A stretch of 64,000 nucleotides of DNA from Bacteroidales bacterium. Its GTDB lineage: Bacteria > Bacteroidota > Bacteroidia > Bacteroidales > Marinilabiliaceae. The stretch spans positions 1-64,000 of the forward strand of contig JAFYCM010000089.1 in assembly GCA_017539645.1 (NCBI GenBank), written 5' to 3'. Shown here in pieces: positions 22,437 to 31,700 of this stretch; the stretch's first letter is position 1; every line of letters starts with the position of its first letter. The notes under the pieces are model-generated. The model worked only from the letters and a program-made list of their open reading frames with translations. It made no database searches and had not been told where the DNA came from. A program made the position numbers and the translations under genes.

Positions 22437-23576
22437 TCATATCGCCTTGTAATTATTTCCCGGCATCGCCTTCACCCGCTCCTTCATCTCCAAATCGAAG
22501 AGAATTGCGTTTACGTTGCGCACCGGCATTTGCATTTTCGCACTCAGCAGACTGGCTGTGAGTCCTTCTTTTTCATTTTGCAGCGCATCCCACAAAGCTT
22601 GTTCTTCGTCGCTTAGTGGTTCACGCGGCTCTTGTGTTGTTTTTTTTGTATTATCGAATCTATATTCTTCTAACCTATTATCGTCTTCGCCCCATCCCAT
22701 CACAGTGGCAATGTCGTCGGCATTCTCCACCATTTTGGCAAATCCTGTCTTTATTGCCCAATTGCATCCGCGCGAGGTTTCGTTCATCGGCGAACCGGGC
22801 ACAGCCATTATCTCGCGGCTATACGAGGCTGCATATCTCATCGTCAGCATCGAACCACCATTCTCGGGGCTCTCCACCACAAGCGTAGCATCGGTCAGCG
22901 CGGCTATCAAGCGGTTGCGGCTAACGAACTGCTTACGCTCCATCTGCGTGCCTACGCGGTATTCGGTAAGCAAAGCGCCAATTTCCATCATCTGCGCCGC
23001 CTCTGTCTTGTGCGCCGCCGGATAAATATGGTCGAGCCCATGCGCAAGAACGGCTATCGTAGGCAAATCATTCGCCAAAGCTGCTCTATGCGCCGCTATA
23101 TCTATACCGTAAGCCAATCCACTAACAATGGTCACATCGGGACATCTGCGAGCGAGGTCTCTAACAATCTCGCTGCATATCTGCCGTCCATCGTCGGTAG
23201 CCTTACGCGTACCCACCACACTAATCGATCTTTTAGGCTCAAGCGAACCGTTGCCTTTCACGAAAACTGCAAGAGGGCCATCCAACATAGCATTAAGACG
23301 CAACGGAAACTCTGCATCCGAATAGTTAATCTGTCTTATTGCGTGTGTCCTCATATAATCCATTTCGCGCTTGGCTTCCTCTATCACTTCGTTGCGCTGC
23401 TCGGCTATACATTCGTACGTTTTGTCACCAATTCCAGCTATCGAATTCATTGCTGCACGGCTCATCGAAAACACCGATTTTGCATCGCCAACCTCATTAA
23501 TCAACAGCTTTGCCGTATGCGGACCAATTCCGCGCACAGCAATCAATGCCAATATATACAAATCATAATCCGCCAT
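22437..23576 (-). CDS. dprA: DNA processing protein DprA/Smf
   Basis: DprA loads RecA onto incoming single-stranded DNA during natural transformation in the cytoplasm. The 379-residue product has an N-terminal helix-hairpin-helix-like region (GIGPHTAKLL and IAGIGDKTYE). The central Rossmann/SLOG domain has SVVGTRKATDDG, VSGLAYGIDIAAHRAAL, SRNRLIAALTDATLVVES and GGSMLTMRYA, and a C-terminal winged-helix part follows (EEQALWDALQ to the end). The frame extends to a TTG at 23615, but the ATG at 23576 gives the N-terminus expected for the family (MADYDLYILALIAV). The giant adhesin gene begins 35 nt downstream. An imperfect dyad at 23648-23668 lies about 73 nt upstream of the start. All core motifs are intact, so the protein is probably functional. 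Confidence 0.96.
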   Translation of the reverse strand: MADYDLYILALIAVRGIGPHTAKLLINEVGDAKSVFSMSRAAMNSIAGIGDKTYECIAEQRNEVIEEAKREMDYMRTHAIRQINYSDAEFPLRLNAMLDGPLAVFVKGNGSLEPKRSISVVGTRKATDDGRQICSEIVRDLARRCPDVTIVSGLAYGIDIAAHRAALANDLPTIAVLAHGLDHIYPAAHKTEAAQMMEIGALLTEYRVGTQMERKQFVSRNRLIAALTDATLVVESPENGGSMLTMRYAASYSREIMAVPGSPMNETSRGCNWAIKTGFAKMVENADDIATVMGWGEDDNRLEEYRFDNTKKTTQEPREPLSDEEQALWDALQNEKEGLTASLLSAKMQMPVRNVNAILFDLEMKERVKAMPGNNYKAI

Positions 23577-23647
23577 TAAACCTTCTCTTTGTTTATGTAT
23601 CAGCACGTTACACAAAATGCAATGTAACCGAAGCTGTAGAGTTCACC

Positions 23648-23668
23648 TTACGCAGGGATTAGGCGTAA
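23648..23668. promoter_or_regulatory. Imperfect dyad upstream of dprA (possible operator)
   Basis: TTACGC and GCGTAA are arranged as an inverted repeat. The TACGC...GCGTA core spans 19 bp, the same span as the dyads at 51211 and 52486, and the right half shares GGCGTA with them. The centre differs. A shared regulator is inference only. Confidence 0.35.
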
Positions 23669-24041
23669 AAATAAGATATTCTATGCTATAGACCATCGTA
23701 TAAACCTCGTAATTATTGATAAACATGAAAAAAAAGAGAATTATCCACTTCAACTATCTTTTCTCTATTATATAATCAACTCTATATCAGCACATACTTA
23801 TAACTACAAAACTAATAGCATACAAATATTTATAATAATAAACACAACTACACAACCTCATGTTTTTTACTTATTAATTCTTACTTTGCATCTATTATGA
23901 TACTACTTTCATACTACTTTTATTCTACTTATGTACATAGTTATGTATCACGCTCAAAACATTTCACCCCCCAACAGCGAACAAACGAACCTTAAGACAA
24001 TTACGATTTACGAGTTTTAGGCCGCTTCACGATTTCCGCTA

Positions 24042-24131
24042 TTGTCATTCTGAGCGCGGCGAAGAGACAAAGTTCGACGTAAGTCAATCCCGTAGTTCCC
24101 GAGATTCTTCGCGTTGCTCAGGATGACACAA
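24042..24131. repeat. Long imperfect inverted repeat (REP-like intergenic palindrome)
   Basis: The left arm begins TTGTCATTCTGAGCG and the right arm ends TGCTCAGGATGACACAA. Arms of about 24-26 nt surround a loop of about 40 nt. GTCATTCTGAGCG...CTCAGAATGAC palindromes are a recurrent type of dispersed intergenic element in bacterial genomes. Only one copy is in this window. Confidence 0.6.
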
Positions 24132-24170
24132 CAATGACTCTGAGCCCTCTGCGCTCTCAGCGTGAAAATC

Positions 24171-24226
24171 AATTTTCAATTCTCAATTTTCAACTTTCAA
24201 TTTTCAATTTCCAATTCCCAAATCAC
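24171..24226. repeat. AT-rich short tandem-like repeat (TTTTCAATT units)
   Basis: About six imperfect copies of a 9-10 nt TTTTCAATT/CTCAATTTTC unit lie just upstream of the lipoprotein start. In-frame translation gives a low-complexity NFQFSIFNFQF stretch, which is why the upstream GTG at 24162 was rejected as the start of that gene. Confidence 0.6.
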
Positions 24227-24254
24227 TACATTCGCGTCCGAAATCAAGAAAGCA

Positions 24255-25490
24255 ATGCGCATATTACATACATATATATCAACAGCATTAATAATCTTAT
24301 TTACAGCTTCTTGCGGCACATCAACTGAGCAGCAAACTGAGACAGAAGCAGAGCAGGCGCAAGCCGAAGTGGCAGCCAATCCTGCAGGAGAACATATTTA
24401 TGGTATACCCGTCGACTCGTTTGAAGTGGAGCAGCACATGGTGAAGCGTGGCGAAAACCTCGGCACTATCATGGCTCGCAATGGCATTTCGCCGCTCATA
24501 ACCCACAACATCAACGAGGCTGCATTGCCACAGTTCGATTTCCGTGGCATTCGCGCGGGCAACAGCTACACGCTATTCTTCTCGCCCGACACGCTGCGTA
24601 CACTAAAATATTTCATCTACGACATTGACGCTCAACGGTACATACGCTGCAAAATAGCCACCGAGCCAGAGATTGAACTTGTGCAACGCGAGATACACAG
24701 CGAAGAGCACTACGCTTATGCCACCATAGAGACGAGTCTCTGGACAGCGCTCACCAAGCAAGGTCTCTCACCCGAACTTGCGCTCAACCTCTCGGAAATC
24801 TACGCTTGGACAATTGACTTTTTCGGCATTGAGAAGGGCGATAAGATTGGCGTCATATACACTGAAAACTTCGTCGACACCACATCGATAGGCATCGACA
24901 AGATTGTGGCGGCATACATGGATTCACACGGCAAACGCTACTATGCGTTCCGATACGAGCAAGACAGTCTCGTTAGCTATTTCGACATGGAAGGCAACAA
25001 CCTAAAACGTGCATTTCTGAAAGCTCCGCTCAGCTACACGCGCATCTCAAGTCGATTCTCGAACGGGCGTATGCACCCGATACTCAAGATTCGCCGCGCA
25101 CACCACGGAGTGGACTATGCAGCACCATCGGGAACGCCCGTTTATACCATCGGCGATGGCAAAATAGTAGCTAAAGGCTGGGACAAGAAAGGCGGTGGCA
25201 ACTACATAAAAATCAAACACAACTCGGTTTATACCAGCGTATATATGCATCTTCGTGGATTCGCAAACGGCATTGCGGTTGGCAAAACGGTTAGCCAAGG
25301 CGACCTCATCGGCTATGTAGGCAAATCGGGCTTAGCCACTGGTCCGCACCTCGATTTCCGTATATATATGAATGGTAAACCCGTCGACCCACTCAAAGTT
25401 GACGCGCCACCCGTGGAGCCTATCAACAACGACGAACTTGAACGCTACATAGCCTACAGCGATAGTTTGCGCGTATGCTTATGTAAATAA
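24255..25490 (+). CDS. M23-family peptidase lipoprotein
   Basis: This is a predicted cell-envelope metallopeptidase of the lysostaphin/LytM family, which cut or regulate cutting of peptidoglycan cross-links. The product is 411 residues from the ATG at 24255. The N-terminus is a lipoprotein signal (ALIILFTASC, lipid-attached Cys at about residue 20). A low-complexity Glu/Gln segment follows, then an OapA-like region (VKRGENLGTIMARNGI). The peptidase domain is C-terminal. Its zinc and catalytic residues are in place: HHGVD (His283, Asp287), YMHLRGF and GPHLDF (His365). It could be active or act as an anchored activator. sufE follows 42 nt downstream but has its own promoter. Confidence 0.93.
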   Translation: MRILHTYISTALIILFTASCGTSTEQQTETEAEQAQAEVAANPAGEHIYGIPVDSFEVEQHMVKRGENLGTIMARNGISPLITHNINEAALPQFDFRGIRAGNSYTLFFSPDTLRTLKYFIYDIDAQRYIRCKIATEPEIELVQREIHSEEHYAYATIETSLWTALTKQGLSPELALNLSEIYAWTIDFFGIEKGDKIGVIYTENFVDTTSIGIDKIVAAYMDSHGKRYYAFRYEQDSLVSYFDMEGNNLKRAFLKAPLSYTRISSRFSNGRMHPILKIRRAHHGVDYAAPSGTPVYTIGDGKIVAKGWDKKGGGNYIKIKHNSVYTSVYMHLRGFANGIAVGKTVSQGDLIGYVGKSGLATGPHLDFRIYMNGKPVDPLKVDAPPVEPINNDELERYIAYSDSLRVCLCK

Positions 25491-25495
25491 CTTTG
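25466..25495 (+). promoter_or_regulatory. Bacteroidota-type promoter for sufE
   Basis: A TTTG at 25466-25469 and a TAACTTTG box at 25488-25495 are separated by 18 nt, close to the known TTTG / TAnnTTTG consensus of Bacteroidota. The -7 box overlaps the stop codon of the preceding gene. The expected start of transcription leaves a leader of about 30 nt before sufE. Confidence 0.5.
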
Positions 25496-25532
25496 CAAAA
25501 CAATAAAGTCGAACAAAACGACTAACATAAAT

Positions 25533-25955
25533 ATGACAATAGAAGAAATACAGCAGGAAATAGTAGACGAGTTCAGCGGCTACGACGACTGGATGGATAA
25601 ATACAGCTACCTCATAGAGCTCGGCAACGACATGCCGCCATACCCCGAGGAGCAACGCACCCAGCAAAACCTCATCGACGGCTGCCAGAGCCAAGTGTGG
25701 ATTTATGCCGAATATCGCGATGGCAAGATATTCTTCGAAGCCGACTCCGACGCCATCATCGTGAAGGGCATTGTTGGTCTGCTTGTGAGAGTTTTCTCCG
25801 ACCATACGCCGCAAGAGATTCTCGACACCAATCTCCACTTCATCGATGATATCGGGCTGAAAGAGAACCTCACCCCTACCCGCTCGAACGGTCTGTTGGC
25901 GATGATTAAGCAAATGAAACTTTACGCATTGGCATTCAAAGAGAAACAGAATTAG
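25533..25955 (+). CDS. sufE: Cysteine desulfuration protein SufE
   Basis: SufE accepts persulfide sulfur from the cysteine desulfurase SufS and passes it to the Suf iron-sulfur scaffold in the cytoplasm. The 140-residue length fits the family. The signature around the sulfur-accepting Cys is present (LIDGCQSQVW, Cys at about residue 51), as is the N-terminal region rich in acidic residues (EFSGYDDWMDKYSYLIELG). The gene is followed 2 nt later by a DUF59 Fe-S assembly gene, a partner that fits its role. The other suf genes (sufBCDS) are not in this window. Confidence 0.95.
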   Translation: MTIEEIQQEIVDEFSGYDDWMDKYSYLIELGNDMPPYPEEQRTQQNLIDGCQSQVWIYAEYRDGKIFFEADSDAIIVKGIVGLLVRVFSDHTPQEILDTNLHFIDDIGLKENLTPTRSNGLLAMIKQMKLYALAFKEKQN

Positions 25956-25957
25956 CA

Positions 25958-26272
25958 ATGGACGATCAAACTACGATAGAGCAAAGAGTCATCGAGGCTC
26001 TACGCACCATATTCGACCCCGAGATACCAGTCAACATCTACGATTTGGGCTTGGTATACCAAATTGACGTGGACGAAAACAAAATGGTGCATATAGTGAT
26101 GACCCTCACTACGCCCAATTGCCCAGTAGCCGAATCGCTGCCCGAAGAGGTAATGGAGAAGCTACAAAAAATTGAAGGCGTAAGCGCAGTGGAGGTGAAC
26201 CTCACTTTCGACCCGCCCTGGTCGCAAGACAACCTCAGCGAAGAGGCTCGACTCGAGTTGGGACTTATTTAG
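25958..26272 (+). CDS. SUF-associated DUF59 (MIP18-family) Fe-S assembly protein
   Basis: The 104-residue protein is a stand-alone DUF59/MIP18 domain. Members help mature or deliver Fe-S clusters. Hallmarks are DPEIPVNIYDLGLVY near residues 20-34, the TTPNCPVAESLP segment with the conserved Cys, and the LTFDPPW end motif. It starts 2 nt after sufE, so the two are almost certainly one transcript. A strong hairpin terminator follows. It resembles PaaD/SufT-type proteins, but I assign no symbol. Confidence 0.92.
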   Translation: MDDQTTIEQRVIEALRTIFDPEIPVNIYDLGLVYQIDVDENKMVHIVMTLTTPNCPVAESLPEEVMEKLQKIEGVSAVEVNLTFDPPWSQDNLSEEARLELGLI

Positions 26273-26285
26273 TTACTTAATTTTG

Positions 26286-26330
26286 AATTACGAGTTATGA
26301 GGAGCAAACCTCGTAGCTCGTAATTTTTTT
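26286..26330 (+). terminator. Rho-independent terminator after the sufE operon
   Basis: A 17-bp stem (AATTACGAGTTATGAGG pairing with CCTCGTAGCTCGTAATT, two G-U pairs) has a 6-nt loop and runs into seven T residues. Confidence 0.85.
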
Positions 26331-26499
26331 ATTAGAAATGGCCGCCGCTGGATTAGAGTTCACAGCTCATCACTCAACTTATGTTAAGTACACGCACCAT
26401 TGGTCAATGAAAATCTTTCAATAGTCAACTACAACAGCAAATCAAAAACCATTGACCAAAGAAAGTCACACACTAATCAAAACAAACTTTGAGGAATAG

Positions 26500-26527
26500 T
26501 TGCACTGAAATGCATACTCTATTTTTG
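26500..26527 (+). promoter_or_regulatory. Possible promoter of the 26555 gene
   Basis: A TTG at 26500 and TATTTTTG at 26520-26527 are 17 nt apart, slightly short of the usual spacing. The leader to the ATG at 26555 would be about 20 nt. Confidence 0.35.
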
Positions 26528-26554
26528 TCTTCGGATAAAGACGACTAACAGGAG

Positions 26555-26995
26555 ATGAAAAGAGTAATTCTTATTATTTTCACAGCGTTGTGTTTAGCAT
26601 CAACAATAGCTATTCACAATATGTTCACCGACACAATCGAGAAGATTGATGCCATTACCTTTTCAGGAGATCTTTACTCGGCATTGGAGACTCGCGACGA
26701 TTTATTTGTCGATTTGATATTCGATGCAAAAGGTAATCTGATTGAGAGCAACATTTACGAATGGGATCTCAATACTGACACGAAAGGTCAACTACTTTCG
26801 CATCAGGAAAACGGGCTGGTTTGCAACGACGTTTTCAATGGAAACGATCTTAGCGCAGACGACTGCTACTTACACGACGTCGTTTTTGACCAGAACGGAC
26901 ATTTGGTATCGGACGCCATTTACGTTTGGGACGATTCGGCTAACAAACGCGGCTGTCTGGTAGCACGGAATTTAGACTATTATGAAGAATTATAA
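26555..26995 (+). CDS. Small exported protein with a two-fold internal repeat, function unknown
   Basis: I do not recognise this 146-residue protein. Residues 1-20 form a hydrophobic signal or anchor segment (VILIIFTALCLASTIAI). The mature part is acidic. It contains two copies of one motif: DLIFDAKGNLIESNIYEWD (about residues 53-71) and DVVFDQNGHLVSDAIYVWD (about 108-126). Each is followed by a KGQL or RGCL segment. The spacing of about 55 residues suggests an internal duplication forming two beta-hairpin units. It is monocistronic, with a terminator about 155 nt downstream. The ATG is the first good start after a recognisable promoter box. Confidence 0.7.
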   Translation: MKRVILIIFTALCLASTIAIHNMFTDTIEKIDAITFSGDLYSALETRDDLFVDLIFDAKGNLIESNIYEWDLNTDTKGQLLSHQENGLVCNDVFNGNDLSADDCYLHDVVFDQNGHLVSDAIYVWDDSANKRGCLVARNLDYYEEL

Positions 26996-27150
26996 GATAT
27001 TTGGGGGAAACACACCGCATACTTACACTTCTAAATTGATGAAGTAAAAGCACACGGAAATAAAAAGACTAAGACACGCACAAAAGGGGGAATTTTTATC
27101 TCAAGACACACACTTTATGGATATGTATTAATAAAAGACGTTTAATTGTA

Positions 27151-27183
27151 AAAGAGCGGCAGTGTTTGTCGCTCTTTTATTTT
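27151..27183 (+). terminator. Terminator downstream of the 26555 gene
   Basis: The stem AAAGAGCG / CGCTCTTT surrounds an 11-nt loop and is followed by TTATTTT. Confidence 0.75.
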
Positions 27184-27217
27184 GTATACATACGCATTGT
27201 TCACAAATACATACACA

Positions 27218-27252
27218 CAAAAAAACACGCTCCAACAGACGTGAAGCGTGTT
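27218..27252 (-). terminator. Terminator of the pectate lyase gene
   Basis: Read on the minus strand, an AACACGCT / AGCGTGTT stem is followed by a run of seven T residues, 24 nt beyond the pectate lyase stop codon. Confidence 0.8.
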
Positions 27253-27275
27253 ATAAATATGGTCGGCATTTGCGG

Positions 27276-28670
27276 TTATTTCACCAAGACCTTTTGTGTG
27301 GTCACGTTGCCGTTAGTATAAATAGTTCTAACGATATTGATGCCTTTAGTTGGTTCGCTGATGCGCTTGCCAGTGAGCGAATAGTATTCTACAGATATGA
27401 CATCGTTATTTGCAGCAATGACTGAGACTGGTGTAACATTCTCAGATTCTCTACCAATAACAAGCGGCGAAGTCAATGTTGCGCCAGCGAATTGGGTGAG
27501 TTGCTCGGGAACAAACTGAACATCGAATTTGCTATATGTGTAAGGCACCGTAGTAGAGCCAGATTTCTGGAAGGTGTAAGTATCTTCGGTGTAGCAATCG
27601 ATAAATAGATAGCTAAGAGCGCCGCTCTGCGAGAAAGGCTTAACGCCACTTGCGAAATAGCAATTCTCCACCAAAAATTCTGAGTTTTTGCGAGGATTCA
27701 CAGCCACGCTATTGCCAGGGCAGTTGTAATAATTATTTACGAGGTGAATATTACCTGCACGAGCCATAGGCATACGCTGATTGCACTTATTGCCCCAGAC
27801 GTTGGCAGCCATAGTAGTATTAAGGTAAGCCGCATTCTCTGAATCGGAGCTACCAATAAGGTTGGAATTCATGTGGTCGTACGCGCGGTCGGTATAGCTG
27901 AAAGTGCACCACGAAACGGTGTTGAAGTCGCTACTCTTGGTGATGTCGAAGTTGCCATCGATGCCATCGGTAAACTCGCAGTGGTCGACCCAGAAATGCT
28001 TCGAGCCAACGAGCGAAAGCAAGTCGTTGCCACCTACATCGCATGGACCAGGGCCAACGAAAACAATGTTGCGCATAATAATATTAGTGCAGTTGCTAAA
28101 GCCAAAGATACCAGCTTTCTGATACGATTCTGAGCTATCGCCGAGATAATCAATCAACGTTTGACGAGTAGCCAATTCGCGAGCCTCACTGACCGACGTA
28201 CCATTAGAAAGAGTTCCACCAGTGCCACTACTTGAGCTCTTAGATTTCACATCGGCAGCATCGAGGGCTTCTTTTATCCCGGGCGTAATGTAGAATTTGG
28301 TGCATAGGCGAGCATTGTTCACACCCACAATAGTTTTATTGGACTTGCCACTGAAACTCATTGTAGCATTGACTGTAAAATCGCCATTCGAGCCATCGAG
28401 AATAATAACACTATAGTTATTGATAGCATTTTTGATTTTCGAACTCATATCTACCCCTTCGCCATCGCTGGTCAGGGTAATGGTGTTCGACGCAGTGCTT
28501 TCGCCGCCACCCGTAAGAGAATAATCGTCGGCGCTCGTCATGCTTGTACATACAGCCCAACCAAAAGGCGCATTCGCATCGTACTGCGAAAGACCTTCGA
28601 GATTTTGAGCCGAAGCAAGTGCCCCAAAACACACAAAACACGTTGTAACAAGATTCCTCATAATTTTCAT
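27276..28670 (-). CDS. Secreted pectate lyase (PL1-like) with T9SS-type tail
   Basis: Pectate lyases cleave de-esterified polygalacturonan by beta-elimination. The 464-residue product starts with a signal peptide (LVTTCFVCFGALASAQ). A right-handed beta-helix follows, with VDHCEFTDGIDGNFDI and SDFNTVSW matching the calcium-binding and VDH motifs. RMPMARAGNIHLVNNYY holds the conserved Arg of the active site. The last 40 residues (from VEYYSLTGKRI to the terminal KVLVK) resemble a type A T9SS sorting signal. The upstream pectin methylesterase carries a nearly matching tail, and its product is the substrate of this enzyme, so the pair plausibly degrades plant pectin outside the cell. A terminator lies between the two genes, so each may have its own promoter. 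Confidence 0.93.
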   Translation of the reverse strand: MKIMRNLVTTCFVCFGALASAQNLEGLSQYDANAPFGWAVCTSMTSADDYSLTGGGESTASNTITLTSDGEGVDMSSKIKNAINNYSVIILDGSNGDFTVNATMSFSGKSNKTIVGVNNARLCTKFYITPGIKEALDAADVKSKSSSSGTGGTLSNGTSVSEARELATRQTLIDYLGDSSESYQKAGIFGFSNCTNIIMRNIVFVGPGPCDVGGNDLLSLVGSKHFWVDHCEFTDGIDGNFDITKSSDFNTVSWCTFSYTDRAYDHMNSNLIGSSDSENAAYLNTTMAANVWGNKCNQRMPMARAGNIHLVNNYYNCPGNSVAVNPRKNSEFLVENCYFASGVKPFSQSGALSYLFIDCYTEDTYTFQKSGSTTVPYTYSKFDVQFVPEQLTQFAGATLTSPLVIGRESENVTPVSVIAANNDVISVEYYSLTGKRISEPTKGINIVRTIYTNGNVTTQKVLVK

Positions 28671-28700
28671 TTATAACTATTATATATTAATAATCAGTTG

Positions 28701-28708
28701 CAAATATA
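28701..28708 (-). promoter_or_regulatory. -7 box upstream of the pectate lyase gene
   Basis: On the minus strand TATATTTG matches TAnnTTTG and leaves a leader of about 25 nt. I see no good -33 element, and the box abuts the terminator of the preceding gene. Confidence 0.35.
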
Positions 28709-28740
28709 AACCGCCGCCCCATGTAAAGTGAGCGCGGCGG
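28703..28740 (-). terminator. Terminator of the pectin methylesterase gene
   Basis: On the minus strand a GC-rich stem (CCGCCGC / GCGGCGG) is followed by TTTATATTT, 23 nt beyond the stop codon. Confidence 0.7.
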
Positions 28741-28762
28741 ATAATTAACATAACTATAATCC

Positions 28763-31700
28763 TTATTTCACTATAACTTTTTCTGACTTAGAATCGCCAT
28801 TGGTATAGAGCGTTCGAATAATATTTACACCACGTTGAGGCGTTGCAAACTTCTGGCCAGCGAGGTTGTAATATTCGATAGCCAACACATCGGCATCAGC
28901 GTTGATGATAGAGACTGGCGTAATTCCAGACGCTTGAGACTTCTTCTCGCCGAAACCGCCACGGCCATTAGCCGCACGAACTTCAACCGTTGTTGCACCA
29001 GCAGCCGAATAACTATTCTCTGTAATTATGTCGGCAAGCACACCGTCGACATAGACAGCATAGGCAATAGCGCCATCTACAGCAGCCCATGAAGCTACGC
29101 CATCTTTGAGCGAAACTTCGGCAACTTCCACTTGAGCAGCACTATCGGCAGGCGACCAAGTAGGATAGATATTGGCGAGCGTAAAGGCTGACGCGCTATC
29201 GGCAGTAAGTATGGTTTCATAAGTATAATTGCCTGTAGCATGTGTGAATGTTAGCGTGTTAGAAGCTGGCGAAACCACAGCGCCGCTCTCATCTACACTA
29301 TTGTATTCGCAGAACTTGTATGCTGCTACGTTCATACCAGAAGTATTGAAGCGATTGCTAACAATCTTAGTAGCAGCGTCGTCAGTGAATACTGTATTTA
29401 TGTACGCAAGACGAGAAGTGCCACCCCACGAGCGACCAAGATTAAACTTCTGCGCTTGGTTGACAATGTTGCAATTGAGCATCACGTAACCCCATTTGCA
29501 CGAAGAACTTATGTATGGAGCAGCAATGGTGCACTCGCCCTTGCCATCAGCTTGACGTGGGCGAACCACAATGTCGCAGTTATTGTAAACCACATCGCCA
29601 TCGCCGCAAAGGAAGTCTACAGTGCCTTGAAGTTCGGAAGTCTCCCAATAGAAGGATTTTGCTGCGTTTGAGTAGTAGGTATCTTGATAAGAGACCATCT
29701 TCACATTCTTGCAAATGGTATTAGAGCCCTTGTCATGCAAGCAAACTGCGCGACCTGCCGAACCACTATTGTAGTAATCGAGGTCGTTTTTGATGGTAAG
29801 GTCTTGCATATAGAGATTCGAGCCCGAGTTGAGCAACGTTGCTGTTGTACCAATGCCTTCTACGCTCTTGTCGGGAGCATTCACAATGATGGTATTCTCC
29901 ATGCTCTCGCCGATGAGCGAAACATTGTGTGCACTGATGGTAGTAAGAACCGTTTCGCCAAGGTCGTAGGTACCATTAGGCAAGAATATGTATGCGCGAG
30001 GAGCTGTCTTAGAAGCATTTGCGCCATTCACAACATCGAGGACGTCGAGGAAGCTGCTCGCATCGCCAGCTTTCACAAAATACCACTGCCCTTTGCTCTC
30101 GTAGTTCACGTTGGCAGTATTGACAATCTTCACGCTATGTATGTACATTTCGCCAGTTGCCTCAAAGTTGAGCGTAAGTTTGCCAGGCTCGCCTTCATAG
30201 TTATAAACTACCACATCGCCATCGGTTTCAGATTTACCAGCAAGCGTCGCAAGCACTTCGTCGCCTTTCTTTATTACGATGTTTGTAGCGCTTCCATACT
30301 TACAAAGGGCAATAGATATGGTAGCCTTAGAACCTACGAGCACCTCAACCACATCGCCATTGTAGAACGACCAACCGTGCTGTGCATCGTGAAATTTGCA
30401 AGCGCTACCTTCTGTCGGGCAAAATGCCTCATGGTCTTCGACATAGAAGTAGGTATCGTTGAGCGCGAAGGTGTATTTTTTGTACTCACTCGAGGTCTCT
30501 ATTTCGGTAGCTACGGCATAGAGCGAAACGTTGCCAGTAATCACATCCGTAGTAGCATATTTCTGGCCGCCAGCCGTCTTGTAGAACCAACCACGAACTT
30601 TGTATCCTTCGGCAGCAGTGGCGGCAGCATAATCGACAGCAAATTCACCGATCTGCGCATCTTTCTCAACCTGCTGCGTGCCAAGAACTGTTTTCTTATC
30701 GGTATCTATATACGTAATAGTGAAATCAGGTTTCTGAACGAAGTTGATTACATAGTTTATAGATATTTCGCCAAGCGTAACAGGAATAATTACAGTGCAA
30801 GCGGTAGCATCGCCTTCGTATGCAATAGTACCAACAGTGCCAGTGATAGCCGCAACATTAGCAACGGCATTCACTGCACTAATCATAGTCTCCTTCTTCG
30901 ATAGTTCGATGGTAGCCACATAACTATCGCCACTTGCCTCAAACACATTGTCGGCAACATAGTCGACGCCATTAGCCGAGAACGAGCCGAGCATCGGCAC
31001 CTCTTTTTCAGTGCCATTGAGCACACCTTCTATAATAATATTAACAAAGCCGAGTTCTTTGGTAGCTTGCAAACCATAGAGATTAACCAACAAACCGCAA
31101 GCGCCTTCACCAACTACTGCGCCATCAACGTCATAAGAGAATATGGTATAAGGAGGATTGCCATTGTTGCGATTTGGTTTCTGAGCCGTAGCAAGCGATT
31201 TTGTAGTGCCATCTACGTTTTGCCACGATATATCGAGCGTACCATTATCAGTACCGTAGCGTGTAGACTGGAACTTCACCTTAGACGGCGTAAAAGTGAA
31301 GCCGAATTTAGGTTGAATGAGGAAACGTATAGCGTTCGTCTCGCCAGCAGCCGACTCTTGGTCGGTAGTTACAAATGTGGTGAGAGAATCCTTCTTGCCG
31401 AAAAGTGTCAAATTGCTACCATAAGTAATCTTGCTATTGAGGAAATAATCGGCACATTCGCCAAAGTCAGCCTTCTGACCTTCCGTTCCAAGGTTGAACG
31501 CAAACTTGGCAACCGTCGCTTGATTTTCAAGCACTATGGGGGCGGCATCAGCATCGGCATGAACTACAGAAACGCCAAGCATGTAGCCATTTTCGGTAAT
31601 TGTAACGGTGGCAAAACCAGCGGCAACATCGACAGAAGTCGCTTTGTAATCGTACGTCAAATCTTCTTTGGTAAAAGTCTTGCCGCCAATGTTACCAGCG

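Larger units (their letters stand above)
23577..24254. other. Intergenic region between dprA and the M23 lipoprotein gene
   Basis: This 678-base stretch has no gene I can support. It holds the dyad at 23648-23668, a very AT-rich part (about 23720-23945), a long imperfect inverted repeat (24042-24131) and a run of TTTTCAATT-like units (24171-24226). The flanking genes diverge, so promoters for both should lie here, but I could not pick out a convincing pair of boxes. Confidence 0.7.

Noticed and set aside
241..22452. Many plus-strand open frames of 60-340 codons opposite the giant adhesin
   Set aside because: The minus frame is continuous, has a signal peptide and recognisable repeats throughout. 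The plus frames are of low-complexity, Cys/Arg-rich composition with no domains.
24162..24254. GTG start 31 codons upstream for the M23 lipoprotein
   Set aside because: The added residues are translated from the AT-rich repeat and would bury the lipoprotein signal.
29684..30904. A 406-codon plus-strand frame inside the pectin methylesterase gene
   Set aside because: It is antisense to a well-supported enzyme and shows no recognisable motif; it arises from codon bias on the other strand.
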